Assembly: GCF_000515255.1 (NCBI RefSeq)
Contig: NZ_KI911559.1
Location: 530,149-594,148 of the forward strand
From: Rhodovibrio salinarum DSM 9154
GTDB taxonomy: Bacteria > Pseudomonadota > Alphaproteobacteria > Kiloniellales > Rhodovibrionaceae
DNA: 64,000 nucleotides
Direction: 5' to 3'
Within the stretch, counting starts at the first letter, position 1; each line of letters starts with the position of its first letter. This document shows, in pieces, positions 55,829 through 64,000 of this stretch. Made by a program: the position numbers and the translations under genes. The notes below the pieces were generated by a model. It made no database searches. It worked only from the letters and a program-made list of their open reading frames with translations, and was not told where the DNA came from.

Positions 55829-57556
55829 ATGAGCCAAGCCGCCGAAGCGCAGCGCCAGGACGCCCAAGGCCTGGAGGTCGGCGATCTGCTGGAGACCTGC
55901 CGCGGCGCGCTCGAAGCCGCCCAGCGCCTGGAGCAGGCGGCCGAGGCGGCGGTGGCGCGCCTGATCGCCCCCGAGGGCAAGGTCGAGGGCAAGGCGGTGA
56001 TGCGCGAGCAGTTCGCTGCGCATGGCTATGCGTGGCTTACCACCTATGTCGCCACCCTCAAGGAGACGCTGGCCTGGGCGGACAAGCTGGAAGCGCGGGG
56101 CCAGCTGCGCGCGCAGGAGCGCCTGATCCTGCAGATCGGCTTTGGTGAGTATCTGGCCCAGCTCGCCGGTGGCATCCCGATGAGTCAGGGCGAAATCGTC
56201 CGGCCGGAGGACATGGACGTCGCCGTCGACGCGATCGACGCGTTCCAGAACGATGGATCCGTCAAGACGCTGGTGCGCGAGGGCAACAGCAACGCCGCCC
56301 GGATGCAGTTGTGCGCGTTGCTGGTGGAGCGGTTCGACCAGCGCGACTTCGGGGAAGCCGGCTTCGACGACGATACGCTGGAGATGGTGCGCGACCAATT
56401 CCGCAAGGTCGCGGACAGCCATGCCGCCGATGCGCACGACTGGCATCTGAAAGACGACCTGATCCCGATCGAGGTGGTCGACCAGCTGGCCGAGCTGGGC
56501 GTGTTCGGGCTCACCGTTCCGGAAGAGTACGGCGGGCTTGCCATGGGCAAGACAGCGATGTGCGTCGTCACCGAGGAGCTGAGCCGTGGCTGGATCGGGC
56601 TGGGCTCGCTCGGCACCCGCTCGGAGATCGCCGCGGAGTTGATCCGTCTGGGCAGTACGCAGGCGCAGAAGGAACACTACCTGCCCAAGATCGCCAGCGG
56701 CGAGATCCTGCCCACGGCGGTGTTCACCGAACCCAACACCGGCTCCGACCTGGGATCGCTGAAGACGCGTGCGGTGCGTGAGGGCGACAGCTACAAGGTG
56801 ATCGGCAACAAGACCTGGATCACCCACGGCGCGCGCAGCGACCTGATGACGCTGCTGGCGCGCACCGATCCGAACGAGTCCGGCTGGCGCGGCCTGTCGA
56901 TGTTCCTGGCGGAGAAGCCGCGCGGCGACGACGCGACCCCCTTCCCGGCCGAAGGCATGACCGGTGGCGAGATCGAGGTGCTCGGCTATCGCGGCATGAA
57001 GGAGTACGAGATCTCCTTCGACGCGTTCGAGGTGCCGGCCAGCCAGCTCCTGGGCGGGGTCGAGGGCACCGGCTTCAAGCAGTTGATGGCGACCTTCGAG
57101 AGTGCGCGCGTGCAGACGGCCGCGCGTGCCGTCGGCGTGGCGCAGAATGCCCTTGAACTCGCGATGGGCTACGCCATCGACCGCCAGCAGTTCGGCCGCT
57201 CGATCGTCGATTTCCCGCGGGTCGGCGGCAAGCTCGCGATGATGGCGGTCGAGATCATGATGGCCCGCCAGCTCACCCTGGCCGCCGCGCGCGAGAAGGA
57301 CGAGGACCGCCGCTGCGACATCGAGGCCGGCATGGCCAAGCTCTTGGGCGCCCGCGTCGCCTGGTCGGCGGCGGACAACGGCGTGCAGGTGCACGGCGGC
57401 AACGGCTACGCGGTGGAGTATCCGATCTCCCGCGTGCTGTGCGACGCGCGCATCCTCAACGTGTTCGAGGGCGCGGCGGAAATCCAGGCCCAGGTGATCG
57501 CGCGCGGTCTGATCGCGAACCGCTTGAGCGGGACCGGCGGCAATGCGGCCGGGTGA
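55829..57556 (+). CDS. mcd: (2S)-Methylsuccinyl-CoA dehydrogenase
   Basis: 575 residues. An N-terminal helical extension of about 160 residues, typical of Mcd, precedes an acyl-CoA dehydrogenase core. The core shows [45 protein letters not shown] and [13 protein letters not shown]. It oxidises methylsuccinyl-CoA to mesaconyl-CoA with FAD, after Ecm. It follows ccr by about 135 bases on the same strand. GAAGGATGAG precedes the ATG. Its first seven residues match those of ccr. Confidence 0.94.
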   Translation: MSQAAEAQRQDAQGLEVGDLLETCRGALEAAQRLEQAAEAAVARLIAPEGKVEGKAVMREQFAAHGYAWLTTYVATLKETLAWADKLEARGQLRAQERLILQIGFGEYLAQLAGGIPMSQGEIVRPEDMDVAVDAIDAFQNDGSVKTLVREGNSNAARMQLCALLVERFDQRDFGEAGFDDDTLEMVRDQFRKVADSHAADAHDWHLKDDLIPIEVVDQLAELGVFGLTVPEEYGGLAMGKTAMCVVTEELSRGWIGLGSLGTRSEIAAELIRLGSTQAQKEHYLPKIASGEILPTAVFTEPNTGSDLGSLKTRAVREGDSYKVIGNKTWITHGARSDLMTLLARTDPNESGWRGLSMFLAEKPRGDDATPFPAEGMTGGEIEVLGYRGMKEYEISFDAFEVPASQLLGGVEGTGFKQLMATFESARVQTAARAVGVAQNALELAMGYAIDRQQFGRSIVDFPRVGGKLAMMAVEIMMARQLTLAAAREKDEDRRCDIEAGMAKLLGARVAWSAADNGVQVHGGNGYAVEYPISRVLCDARILNVFEGAAEIQAQVIARGLIANRLSGTGGNAAG

Positions 57557-57618
57557 CCGCGAAAAGCGCCTCCGCCCCCTGGTGGACACCCACCGCTGAG
57601 CGCCATATAACCCGCGCC

Positions 57619-58467
57619 ATGGAGCGCGCGTTCACCAAGATGCATGGGCTGGGCAACGACTTCGTCGTCGTCGACGCCCGGACTCTGCCGTTCGCGCTGG
57701 ACGACGCCACCGCTCGGCGGATCGCCGATCGGCGTACCGGCGTCGGGTGCGATCAGTTGATCGTGCTCGAGCCCGCAACCGATCCGCGCGCCCATCTGTT
57801 GATGCGCATCCGCAACAGCGATGGCGGCGAGGTCAAGGCCTGCGGCAATGCCACCCGCTGTGTCGCCGCGCGCGTGCTGGACGAGCAGGGCGGCGGGGAA
57901 GTCGTGGTGCAGACCGCCGCCGGCCTGCTGACCGCTTGGGACGTCGGCACCGACGCCGATGGAACCCGGCGGATCATGGTCGACATGGGGCTGGCGCGCA
58001 CCGCCTGGCAGGACATCCCGCTTTCCAGAGAGGTCGATACCGCCCATCTCCCGCTTCAAAGCGGGCCGTTGCGGGACGCGGTCGGGGTGTCGATGGGCAA
58101 CCCGCATGCCGTCTTCTTCGTCGACGATGCGGAGGCGGTCGCGCTCGCCACCTACGGCCCGGAGCTGGAGCACGATCCGCTGTTTCCCGAGCGGGCCAAC
58201 ATCTCGGCCGCGCAGTTGCTGGATGCCGATACGATCCGCCTGCGCGTCTGGGAACGCGGGGCGGGGATCACCCAGGCCTGCGGCACCGGCGCCTGCGCGA
58301 CCTTGGTCGCCGCGGTGCGCCGTGGCCTGACCGGGCGGCGGGCGACCGTACGCCTCGACGGCGGCGACCTCGAGGTCCAGTGGCAGGACGACGGCCACGT
58401 GCTGATGACCGGGCCGGTTGCCGAGAGCTTCACCGGCACGCTCAACGAACGGATGCTGGCGGCATGA
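57619..58467 (+). CDS. dapF: Diaminopimelate epimerase
   Basis: 282 residues. The start [17 protein letters not shown] is the family start. The two catalytic cysteines are in KACGNATRC and [11 protein letters not shown], and [14 protein letters not shown] lies between. It interconverts LL- and meso-diaminopimelate for lysine and peptidoglycan synthesis. I chose the ATG at the conserved N-terminus; the same frame is open upstream within mcd. Its stop overlaps the mtaB start by four bases. Confidence 0.97.
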   Translation: MERAFTKMHGLGNDFVVVDARTLPFALDDATARRIADRRTGVGCDQLIVLEPATDPRAHLLMRIRNSDGGEVKACGNATRCVAARVLDEQGGGEVVVQTAAGLLTAWDVGTDADGTRRIMVDMGLARTAWQDIPLSREVDTAHLPLQSGPLRDAVGVSMGNPHAVFFVDDAEAVALATYGPELEHDPLFPERANISAAQLLDADTIRLRVWERGAGITQACGTGACATLVAAVRRGLTGRRATVRLDGGDLEVQWQDDGHVLMTGPVAESFTGTLNERMLAA

Positions 58468-59804
58468 CCACGGCCACCCGACACAAGCCCGAGACGGCGA
58501 CGACGGACGCGACGCCCGAGGCGCCGGCGGCCGACCCGCAGGTGATGACTTTCGGCTGCCGGCTCAACGCCTACGAGTCCGAGGTGATGTTGCGCCAGGC
58601 GCGGCTCGCCGGCCTGGGCGAGGCGGTGATCGTCAATACCTGTGCCGTGACCGGCGAGGCGGAGCGCCAGGCGCGCCAGGCGATCCGCCGGGCCAAGCGC
58701 GAGCGCCCGGACGCCAAGATCGTGGTCGCCGGCTGCGCGGCACAACTGCATCCCGACAGCTTCGCCGAGATGCCCGAGGTCGACCGCGTGCTGGGCAACG
58801 AGGCGAAGCTGCGCCTCGACAGTTACACGCCCGAGCGGCCGGCCCGGATCGTCGTCGAGGATATCATGGAGGCGCGCGAGACCGCCTCCCACCTGGTGCA
58901 GTCGTTCGAGGCGCGCACCCGCGCCTTCGTGCAGATTCAGCAGGGCTGCGACCACCGCTGCACCTTCTGCATCATCCCCTTTGCGCGCGGCAACAACCGC
59001 TCGGTCCCGATCGGGCAGATCGTGCAGGAGGTTCGCCAACTGGTCGCCGGCGGCGTGCGCGAGGTCGTCCTCACCGGCGTCGACATCACCGGCTACGGGC
59101 CGGACCTGCCGGGCCGACCGACCCTGGGGCAGTTGTGCCGGCGTCTGTTGCAACTGGTGCCGGAGCTGCCGCGCCTGCGCCTGACTTCCGTCGACCCGGT
59201 CGAGCTGGACGACGACGTCTTTCGTCTGCTGGAGAGCGAGCCGCGGCTGATGGGCCACCTGCACCTGAGCCTGCAGGCGGGCGACGATCTGATCCTGAAG
59301 CGCATGAAGCGCCGGCACTCGCTGGCCGACGCGCTTGCCTGCGTCGAACGCGCCCGTGCCGCCCGTGCGGACGTGGTGTTCGGCGCGGACATCATCGCCG
59401 GCTTCCCGACCGAGGACGCGGCACGCTTCCAGACCACGCTGGACGCCGTGGACACGCTCGACCTTACCTGGCTGCACGTCTTCCCCTATTCCGAGCGGCC
59501 GGGCACCCCGGCGGCGAAGATGCCGGCCGTCTCCAAGGCCGAGCGCAAGGACCGGGCGCGGCGCCTGCGCGAGGCCGGGGAGCGGCGCGCGCAGGCGTTC
59601 CTGGAAAGCCGCGTTGGCCGCGTCGAGACGGTACTCCTCGAGGAAGCCGACGAGCACGGCCGGATGAAAGGTCGCAGCGAACAGTTCGCGCCGATGCGCG
59701 TGATTGCCGGTCCTGATGGGGGGGAAGGTCAAGCCGGCCAGATCGTGCAGGCGCGCGTGACACACCTCGAAGGAGGTTGCCTTGTGGCTGAGACGCAAGC
59801 GTAA
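58464..59804 (+). CDS. mtaB: tRNA t6A37 methylthiotransferase MtaB
   Basis: 446 residues. The N-terminal UPF0004 domain has the first cluster cysteines ([27 protein letters not shown]). The radical-SAM domain has [15 protein letters not shown] (Cys162, Cys166, Cys169), then a C-terminal TRAM-like stretch. It adds a methylthio group to t6A37 in tRNA, acting after TsaD, whose gene begins at the left edge of this window. A poorly conserved 25-residue N-terminal tail is present. The start overlaps dapF and the end overlaps ftsY. Confidence 0.95.
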   Translation: MTTATRHKPETATTDATPEAPAADPQVMTFGCRLNAYESEVMLRQARLAGLGEAVIVNTCAVTGEAERQARQAIRRAKRERPDAKIVVAGCAAQLHPDSFAEMPEVDRVLGNEAKLRLDSYTPERPARIVVEDIMEARETASHLVQSFEARTRAFVQIQQGCDHRCTFCIIPFARGNNRSVPIGQIVQEVRQLVAGGVREVVLTGVDITGYGPDLPGRPTLGQLCRRLLQLVPELPRLRLTSVDPVELDDDVFRLLESEPRLMGHLHLSLQAGDDLILKRMKRRHSLADALACVERARAARADVVFGADIIAGFPTEDAARFQTTLDAVDTLDLTWLHVFPYSERPGTPAAKMPAVSKAERKDRARRLREAGERRAQAFLESRVGRVETVLLEEADEHGRMKGRSEQFAPMRVIAGPDGGEGQAGQIVQARVTHLEGGCLVAETQA

Positions 59805-61239
59805 GAAGCAGGACGAGCAGGCCGCTGGCGCGCCCAAGGACAGCGACGCCGGGGCCGAGCCGACCGCCGCCAAGGCTGAGCCGACCAAGGAAAAGCCGCC
59901 GAAGCGTCGTTATGGCTGGTTCCCGCCGCCGGCGAAGCCTACCCCTGGCCAGGAAACCGATCCGGGGACTGGCGCGGCGGAGCGTGGGCAGGCGTCGGAT
60001 TCACCTTACGCGGCCCCGTCCGCGCCCGAGTCCGCACCGGCAAGGCCAGAGCCGCAGCCCTCGGCGCCCGAACAGCCCGCGCCCCAACCTTCCGGCGCTG
60101 CCCCCACCGAGCCTGTTGCACGGCAGCCGGAGGCACCAACGCAGCCCGAAACGCCGGCCCCAGAATCGCAGCCGGCTCCAGAACCGCAGCCGGCTCCGGA
60201 ACCACAACCGGCTTCGACGGCGCCAGCGCAGCCGGCCGCGCCATCGACCCAGCCGACGGCCGAGGCCCCGACGGGCAAGGACAGCCAGAGCGCGGCGCAG
60301 GACGCGCAAGCGCGCAAGAGTTGGGTCTCGCGCCTGCGTGATGGGCTGGGGCGCTCGTCCAACAAGCTCGGCGGCGGCATCGGCTCGATCTTCACCAAGC
60401 GCAAGCTGGACGACGAAGCGCTGGAGGAGCTGGAAGAACTGCTGATCGCCTCCGACCTGGGCGTCAGCACCTCGGCCAAGCTGGCCAGTGGCCTGCGCAA
60501 GGAGCGCTTCACCAAGGAAGCCGGACCGGAAGAGGTGCGCGGCGCGCTCGCCGAGGATGTCGCGGAAATCCTGAGCCCGGTCGCCCATCCGCTGGAGGTC
60601 AAAGCGGCGGCCAAGCCGCACATCGTGCTCGTGGTCGGCGTCAATGGCTCCGGCAAGACCACGACCATCGGCAAGCTCGGCAAGCAGTATGCCGATCAGG
60701 GATACAAGGTGCAGTTCGCCGCCGGCGATACCTTCCGCGCGGCGGCGGTCGAGCAGCTGCAGGTCTGGGGCGAGCGCACCGGCTGTCCGGTGACTGCCAA
60801 GGAAACCGGCGCCGACGCGGCGGGCTTGGCCTACGACGCGGTGGCGAAAGCGCAGAAGGACGGTGCCGACCTGCTGCTGATCGATACCGCCGGCCGGCTG
60901 CACAACAAGTCCAACCTGATGGCCGAGCTGCAGAAGGTCGTTCGGGTGATCCAGAAGCTGGCCCCGGACGCCCCGCAGGATGTCGTCCTGGTGCTCGATG
61001 CTACTACCGGGCAGAACGCGCTCAGCCAGGTGGAGACGTTCAAGCAGCTGGTCAACGTGACCGGCCTGGTGGTGACCAAGCTGGACGGCTCCGCGCGCGG
61101 CGGCGTGTTGGTGGCACTGGCGGAGAAGTACGGCCTACCGGTGCATGCGATCGGCGTCGGCGAAACCGCCGAGGACCTCCGCCCCTTCTCCGCCCGCGCC
61201 TTCGGTCGCTCGCTGATGGGGCTCGACCCGGAGGGATAA
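59782..61239 (+). CDS. ftsY: Signal recognition particle receptor FtsY
   Basis: 485 residues. The start is a TTG: AAGGAGG (59770-59776) lies five bases before it and translation begins [14 protein letters not shown] long Pro/Ala/Glu-rich tail (about residues 50-165) with repeated PAPEPQ units precedes the NG domain. GTPase motifs are [15 protein letters not shown] (near 286), DTAGR (near 367) and TKLDG (near 431), with [15 protein letters not shown] at the end. It docks SRP-ribosome complexes at the membrane. It overlaps mtaB by 23 bases. Confidence 0.96.
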   Translation: MWLRRKRKKQDEQAAGAPKDSDAGAEPTAAKAEPTKEKPPKRRYGWFPPPAKPTPGQETDPGTGAAERGQASDSPYAAPSAPESAPARPEPQPSAPEQPAPQPSGAAPTEPVARQPEAPTQPETPAPESQPAPEPQPAPEPQPASTAPAQPAAPSTQPTAEAPTGKDSQSAAQDAQARKSWVSRLRDGLGRSSNKLGGGIGSIFTKRKLDDEALEELEELLIASDLGVSTSAKLASGLRKERFTKEAGPEEVRGALAEDVAEILSPVAHPLEVKAAAKPHIVLVVGVNGSGKTTTIGKLGKQYADQGYKVQFAAGDTFRAAAVEQLQVWGERTGCPVTAKETGADAAGLAYDAVAKAQKDGADLLLIDTAGRLHNKSNLMAELQKVVRVIQKLAPDAPQDVVLVLDATTGQNALSQVETFKQLVNVTGLVVTKLDGSARGGVLVALAEKYGLPVHAIGVGETAEDLRPFSARAFGRSLMGLDPEG

Positions 61240-61283
61240 GCGCGGCGCCAATTGGCGTGGCGGCTTCACCGCAGCCGGGATAA

Positions 61284-63986
61284 TCAGAACCGGTTCAGCA
61301 GACGATCGATGTAGTTGCGCTCGAACTCCGGGCGACTGCGGTCGCCGGAGCGTTGGCGAAGTTCGTCCAGGATCTCGCGGGAGCGCTGCAACTGCGTCTC
61401 CTCGGGAATCTGGACGTCCTCGTTACTCGATGCGCGGCCGCCGTCCTCGCGGTTGCGGCCCAGTGGGTCCTGCTGCTGGCCCGGGGCGAGGCCGCGCTGG
61501 CCCATCGCCGGTGCGGTGCCCTGGCCAGGCTGGTTGCCCTGTTGCTGCTGCATGGCTTGCTGCATCGCCTGCATGCCCTGCTGCAGCTGGTCCAGGGCGT
61601 TCTGCTGCGGGCCGGTCGCCTGACCGGGTTGCCCCTGTTGCAGGGCGCGGGCTGCGTCGCGCATCTCCTGTTCCGCGCGGCCGAGCGGGCCTGGAATCTC
61701 GCCAAGCTGGTTGGCCAGGTCGCGCATCATCCGGCCCAAACTGCGGCGTAGCGCTTCCTGGCGGGCCGCGGCGCCGGGACCGTCCTGCCGGCCCTGTCCC
61801 AGCTGCCCCTGATTCATTTGGCCCTGGTGGCCCTGCTGTCCCTGTGGACCCTGCATCCCTTGTTGGCCGGGGTCGCCCGGCATGCGCATGCCTTGTTGGC
61901 CCTGGCCTTGTTGCTGGCCGGGTTGGCCCTGTTGCTGCTGCATGCGGAACGACTGGTCGAGCAGTTCGCGCTGCCGCTCGGCAAGCGCGCGCATGTTCTC
62001 CATCATCTCCTGCGCTTGCTGGGCCTGTTGGCTCTGCTGTCCGGTCATCGGCTGGGCGTTGCGCAGATTCTCCAGCATGTTCTGCAATTGCGAGAGCATC
62101 TGCTTGGCCGCATCGCGGGCCCCGGTTTCGGTCATCTCGCGCATCCGCTCGACCATGTTGCGCAGATCCTGGGAGTTCAGAATCTGCGCGTTTTCCGGGA
62201 TCTGCTGCGGCTGTACGCCCTGTTCCAACTGGCGCTGCATCTTCTCGGTCATGGCTTGCAGGAAGCGGTCCATCGCCTGTTGCAGCTCATCCATCAGGCG
62301 ATTCAGCTCTTCCTGCGTCGCCTCGGGGTCGTTCAGCGCCTCTTCCAGCGCCTGCTGCGCCCGGCGCAGGTCGCGTTCGGCGATCGACAGGTCGCCTTCC
62401 TCCAGGCGCAGGGCCGTCTCCCAGAGAACCTCCTGCACCTCGGCAACGGCCCGATCCGTATCGTCGTAGATCAGCCGCCGCTCCGCCGTGCGGATCGCAA
62501 GCGAAACCACGACGTCGCCATTGAACAGCCGGGGCCGTTGGCCGATCCCATTCAATTCCCGGATCACCGGATAGCGCTTGTCGGGGTTAAGGGTCAGCTG
62601 CCGGCGCAGCTCGACCAGGCGTCTGGCCACGGGATGGGTGAAGGTCCGCTGCGGCAGCGTGACCTGGACGGCTTCACTGCTTGCCTGCTGCCCGCGCGCA
62701 TCTTCGGCGAGCAAGGTCGCTTGGACCTGGGTTCCGGCCCAGGGGTGCGCGGTCAGATCGTGGTAGCTGGTGTTCTCCACCGTGCCCGGTTCGCCACCGG
62801 CGAGCGGCAGGTCGATGGCGATCGCTTCCGGGGTCTGTTCGCTTCCGGGGTCATCGGCGGTGTCCGCCGAAGTCTCCGCGTCCCCGCTGCTGTCCGCCGG
62901 ATCGTCTGCCGGACGGGTCAGGCGCAGGCGCACACGCTCGACGCCGTAATCGTCCGTAGCGCGGTAGGCCACCTTCAGCGCGTTGCGGTCGCTGCCCTGC
63001 GGCGGTTCCTTGAAGCGAACGCGGGGGGCGGCGTCGGGGGTCATCGACAGCTGCCAGCTGGCCAGCGTTTCCTCGTCCTGGCGGATCGCCAGCGCCGGTC
63101 CGGCGGCGGTCGACAGCTCGATCTCCGTCTTCCAGGCGCCCGCGGCCGCGCGTTCGAGTGGGACCGTGCGGTCGCCCAGTTCGAGCACGGGCTCCCCGGT
63201 GCCGCCGGAGACCTGCGCCAGCAGACGGCTGCCGTCGGGCAGGTTGACGCGCGCGGCCTTGTCCTCGCCCGCAGGTGCGAGATAACGCGGCGCTTGCCCG
63301 GTGTAGGCGGGCGGGTCGATCCAGACGTCGACCTGCGGAGCCGGCACGTCGGCGGTCGGATAGGCGGGCAGGGTCGCGCGCGCCAAGCGCTCCGGCGCGT
63401 TCGCGCCGGCGACGACCAGCCCGACCACGAGCAGCAGCACCGGCACGGCGCGCAGCCCGACGGGATCGACCTTGGCGAGCGAGCCGTGTGGCGGCTTCAC
63501 CCGCAGCCGGCGGATGGTCGCGCGCAGGCGGTGTAGGTGTGCCTGCCATAGGGCAGCGGTGGCCGGATCTTCCCCACCGGTGGCGAGCTGGTCGTCCAGC
63601 CCGGCGAGCGGGCGATGCGTGAAGCCGCTGTCGCGCTCCAGCCGGCGGCGGGCCTCGTCCGTGTTCGGTAACCGGATGCGCCGGAGGCCGCGCAGCAGCA
63701 GCCAGACAAACCCGACGGCAAAGGCGAGCAGCGCGAGGGAATGCAGCCAGAAGCCGAGCGCGGGCAGCGCACCGGTCAGCCCGGCGGCCAGGAACAGGGC
63801 GAGCAGTGCGGTGGCTGGCCAGACCTGCGGCCAGATCCGTTCCCAGGCGACCGCCAGGCGTGCAACAGAGAGCCGCCAGCCCAGGCCGGGCAGCAGATCG
63901 CTCACGCGATCGTGATCGCTGTTTTGCGAGGTGCGCGCGCTGCCACGGCGGCGGCGTGCGTTGCTGTCGGGCCGGTTCGTCGCCAT
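61284..63986 (-). CDS. DUF4175 (TIGR02302) family membrane protein
   Basis: 900 residues. Three or so N-terminal membrane helices are followed by a large periplasmic domain. From about residue 560 there are coiled-coil helices (DDTDRAVAEVQEVLWETALR, EEALNDPEATQEELNRLMDEL). A Gly/Gln/Met-rich low-complexity stretch (GQPGQQQGQGQQGM...) follows, then the last segment with LQRSREILDELRQRSG and RPEFERNYIDRLLNRF. The family is restricted mainly to alphaproteobacteria and its function is unknown. AGGGAGG precedes the ATG. It converges with ftsY. Translation probably continues an operon beyond the right edge. Confidence 0.92.
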   Translation of the reverse strand: MATNRPDSNARRRRGSARTSQNSDHDRVSDLLPGLGWRLSVARLAVAWERIWPQVWPATALLALFLAAGLTGALPALGFWLHSLALLAFAVGFVWLLLRGLRRIRLPNTDEARRRLERDSGFTHRPLAGLDDQLATGGEDPATAALWQAHLHRLRATIRRLRVKPPHGSLAKVDPVGLRAVPVLLLVVGLVVAGANAPERLARATLPAYPTADVPAPQVDVWIDPPAYTGQAPRYLAPAGEDKAARVNLPDGSRLLAQVSGGTGEPVLELGDRTVPLERAAAGAWKTEIELSTAAGPALAIRQDEETLASWQLSMTPDAAPRVRFKEPPQGSDRNALKVAYRATDDYGVERVRLRLTRPADDPADSSGDAETSADTADDPGSEQTPEAIAIDLPLAGGEPGTVENTSYHDLTAHPWAGTQVQATLLAEDARGQQASSEAVQVTLPQRTFTHPVARRLVELRRQLTLNPDKRYPVIRELNGIGQRPRLFNGDVVVSLAIRTAERRLIYDDTDRAVAEVQEVLWETALRLEEGDLSIAERDLRRAQQALEEALNDPEATQEELNRLMDELQQAMDRFLQAMTEKMQRQLEQGVQPQQIPENAQILNSQDLRNMVERMREMTETGARDAAKQMLSQLQNMLENLRNAQPMTGQQSQQAQQAQEMMENMRALAERQRELLDQSFRMQQQQGQPGQQQGQGQQGMRMPGDPGQQGMQGPQGQQGHQGQMNQGQLGQGRQDGPGAAARQEALRRSLGRMMRDLANQLGEIPGPLGRAEQEMRDAARALQQGQPGQATGPQQNALDQLQQGMQAMQQAMQQQQGNQPGQGTAPAMGQRGLAPGQQQDPLGRNREDGGRASSNEDVQIPEETQLQRSREILDELRQRSGDRSRPEFERNYIDRLLNRF

Positions 63987-64000
63987 CGCGGCCTCCCTAT

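Overview
The window is a GC-rich chromosomal segment from an alphaproteobacterium, most likely a Rhodospirillales-like or neighbouring lineage. This is inferred from gene families and gene order, not from any search. The pointers are: hemC-hemD-Mic60-hemY synteny; PstA with the alphaproteobacterial N-terminal extension; MaeB with a C-terminal phosphotransacetylase-like domain; the glnD-murJ-trpS block; DUF4175 (TIGR02302) protein; and an ethylmalonyl-CoA pathway cluster (ecm, ccr, mcd). I see no phage, transposase, CRISPR array or plasmid genes. Coding density is high and nearly all genes are housekeeping.

Layout. 1-5.3 kb: the 5' end of tsaD (minus), then hemC, a long hemD that runs without a stop into a helix-turn-helix-like segment plus a Mic60/mitofilin membrane protein, then hemY. 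5.5-7.0 kb: tRNA-Thr(CGT), a LysE-type exporter and a broken sulfotransferase-like remnant. 7.0-13.8 kb: the phosphate regulon pstS-pstC-pstA-pstB-phoU-phoB, with a Pho-box-like site upstream and strong hairpins after pstS; phoR is not here but at 50 kb. 13.8-18.5 kb (minus): an AEC transporter, then gshB, an acetylpolyamine amidohydrolase/histone-deacetylase-like enzyme and an M32 carboxypeptidase in one run. 18.6-23.3 kb: SirB1-like protein, DolP-like BON lipoprotein, YraN and RsmI (minus), divergent from an LpoA-like penicillin-binding-protein activator. 23.3-29.9 kb: a structured non-coding stretch, DUF429 protein, 3-hydroxybutyrate dehydrogenase, rnhA, thrB, ispH, a double-CDGSH protein and two small lipoproteins, one an alanine-zipper protein.

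30.0-40.0 kb (minus): Bax-like glucosaminidase protein, UspA, a TIGR02186/TauE-SafE pair, trpS, murJ and glnD. 40.0-43.6 kb: a TetR regulator with its MFS exporter, a formate/nitrite-type channel and a K+-channel-like protein, which sit between glnD and mutS. 43.7-51.9 kb: mutS, a glycine-zipper stress-like protein, maeB, phoR and a small membrane protein. 52.0-57.6 kb: ecm divergent from ccr-mcd. 57.6-64 kb: dapF-mtaB-ftsY, overlapping or closely packed, then the DUF4175 protein on the opposite strand.

Functionally the window combines haem synthesis, phosphate sensing and uptake, nitrogen signalling (GlnD), C2/acetyl-CoA assimilation (Ccr, Ecm, Mcd, with MaeB and 3-hydroxybutyrate dehydrogenase feeding or draining the same pools), and envelope biogenesis (MurJ, LpoA-like, DolP-like, Lpp-like, Bax-like). 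The most unusual items are the HemD-HTH-Mic60 fusion and a pair of non-coding elements that share 15-bp inverted ends (around 25.7 and 35.1 kb).
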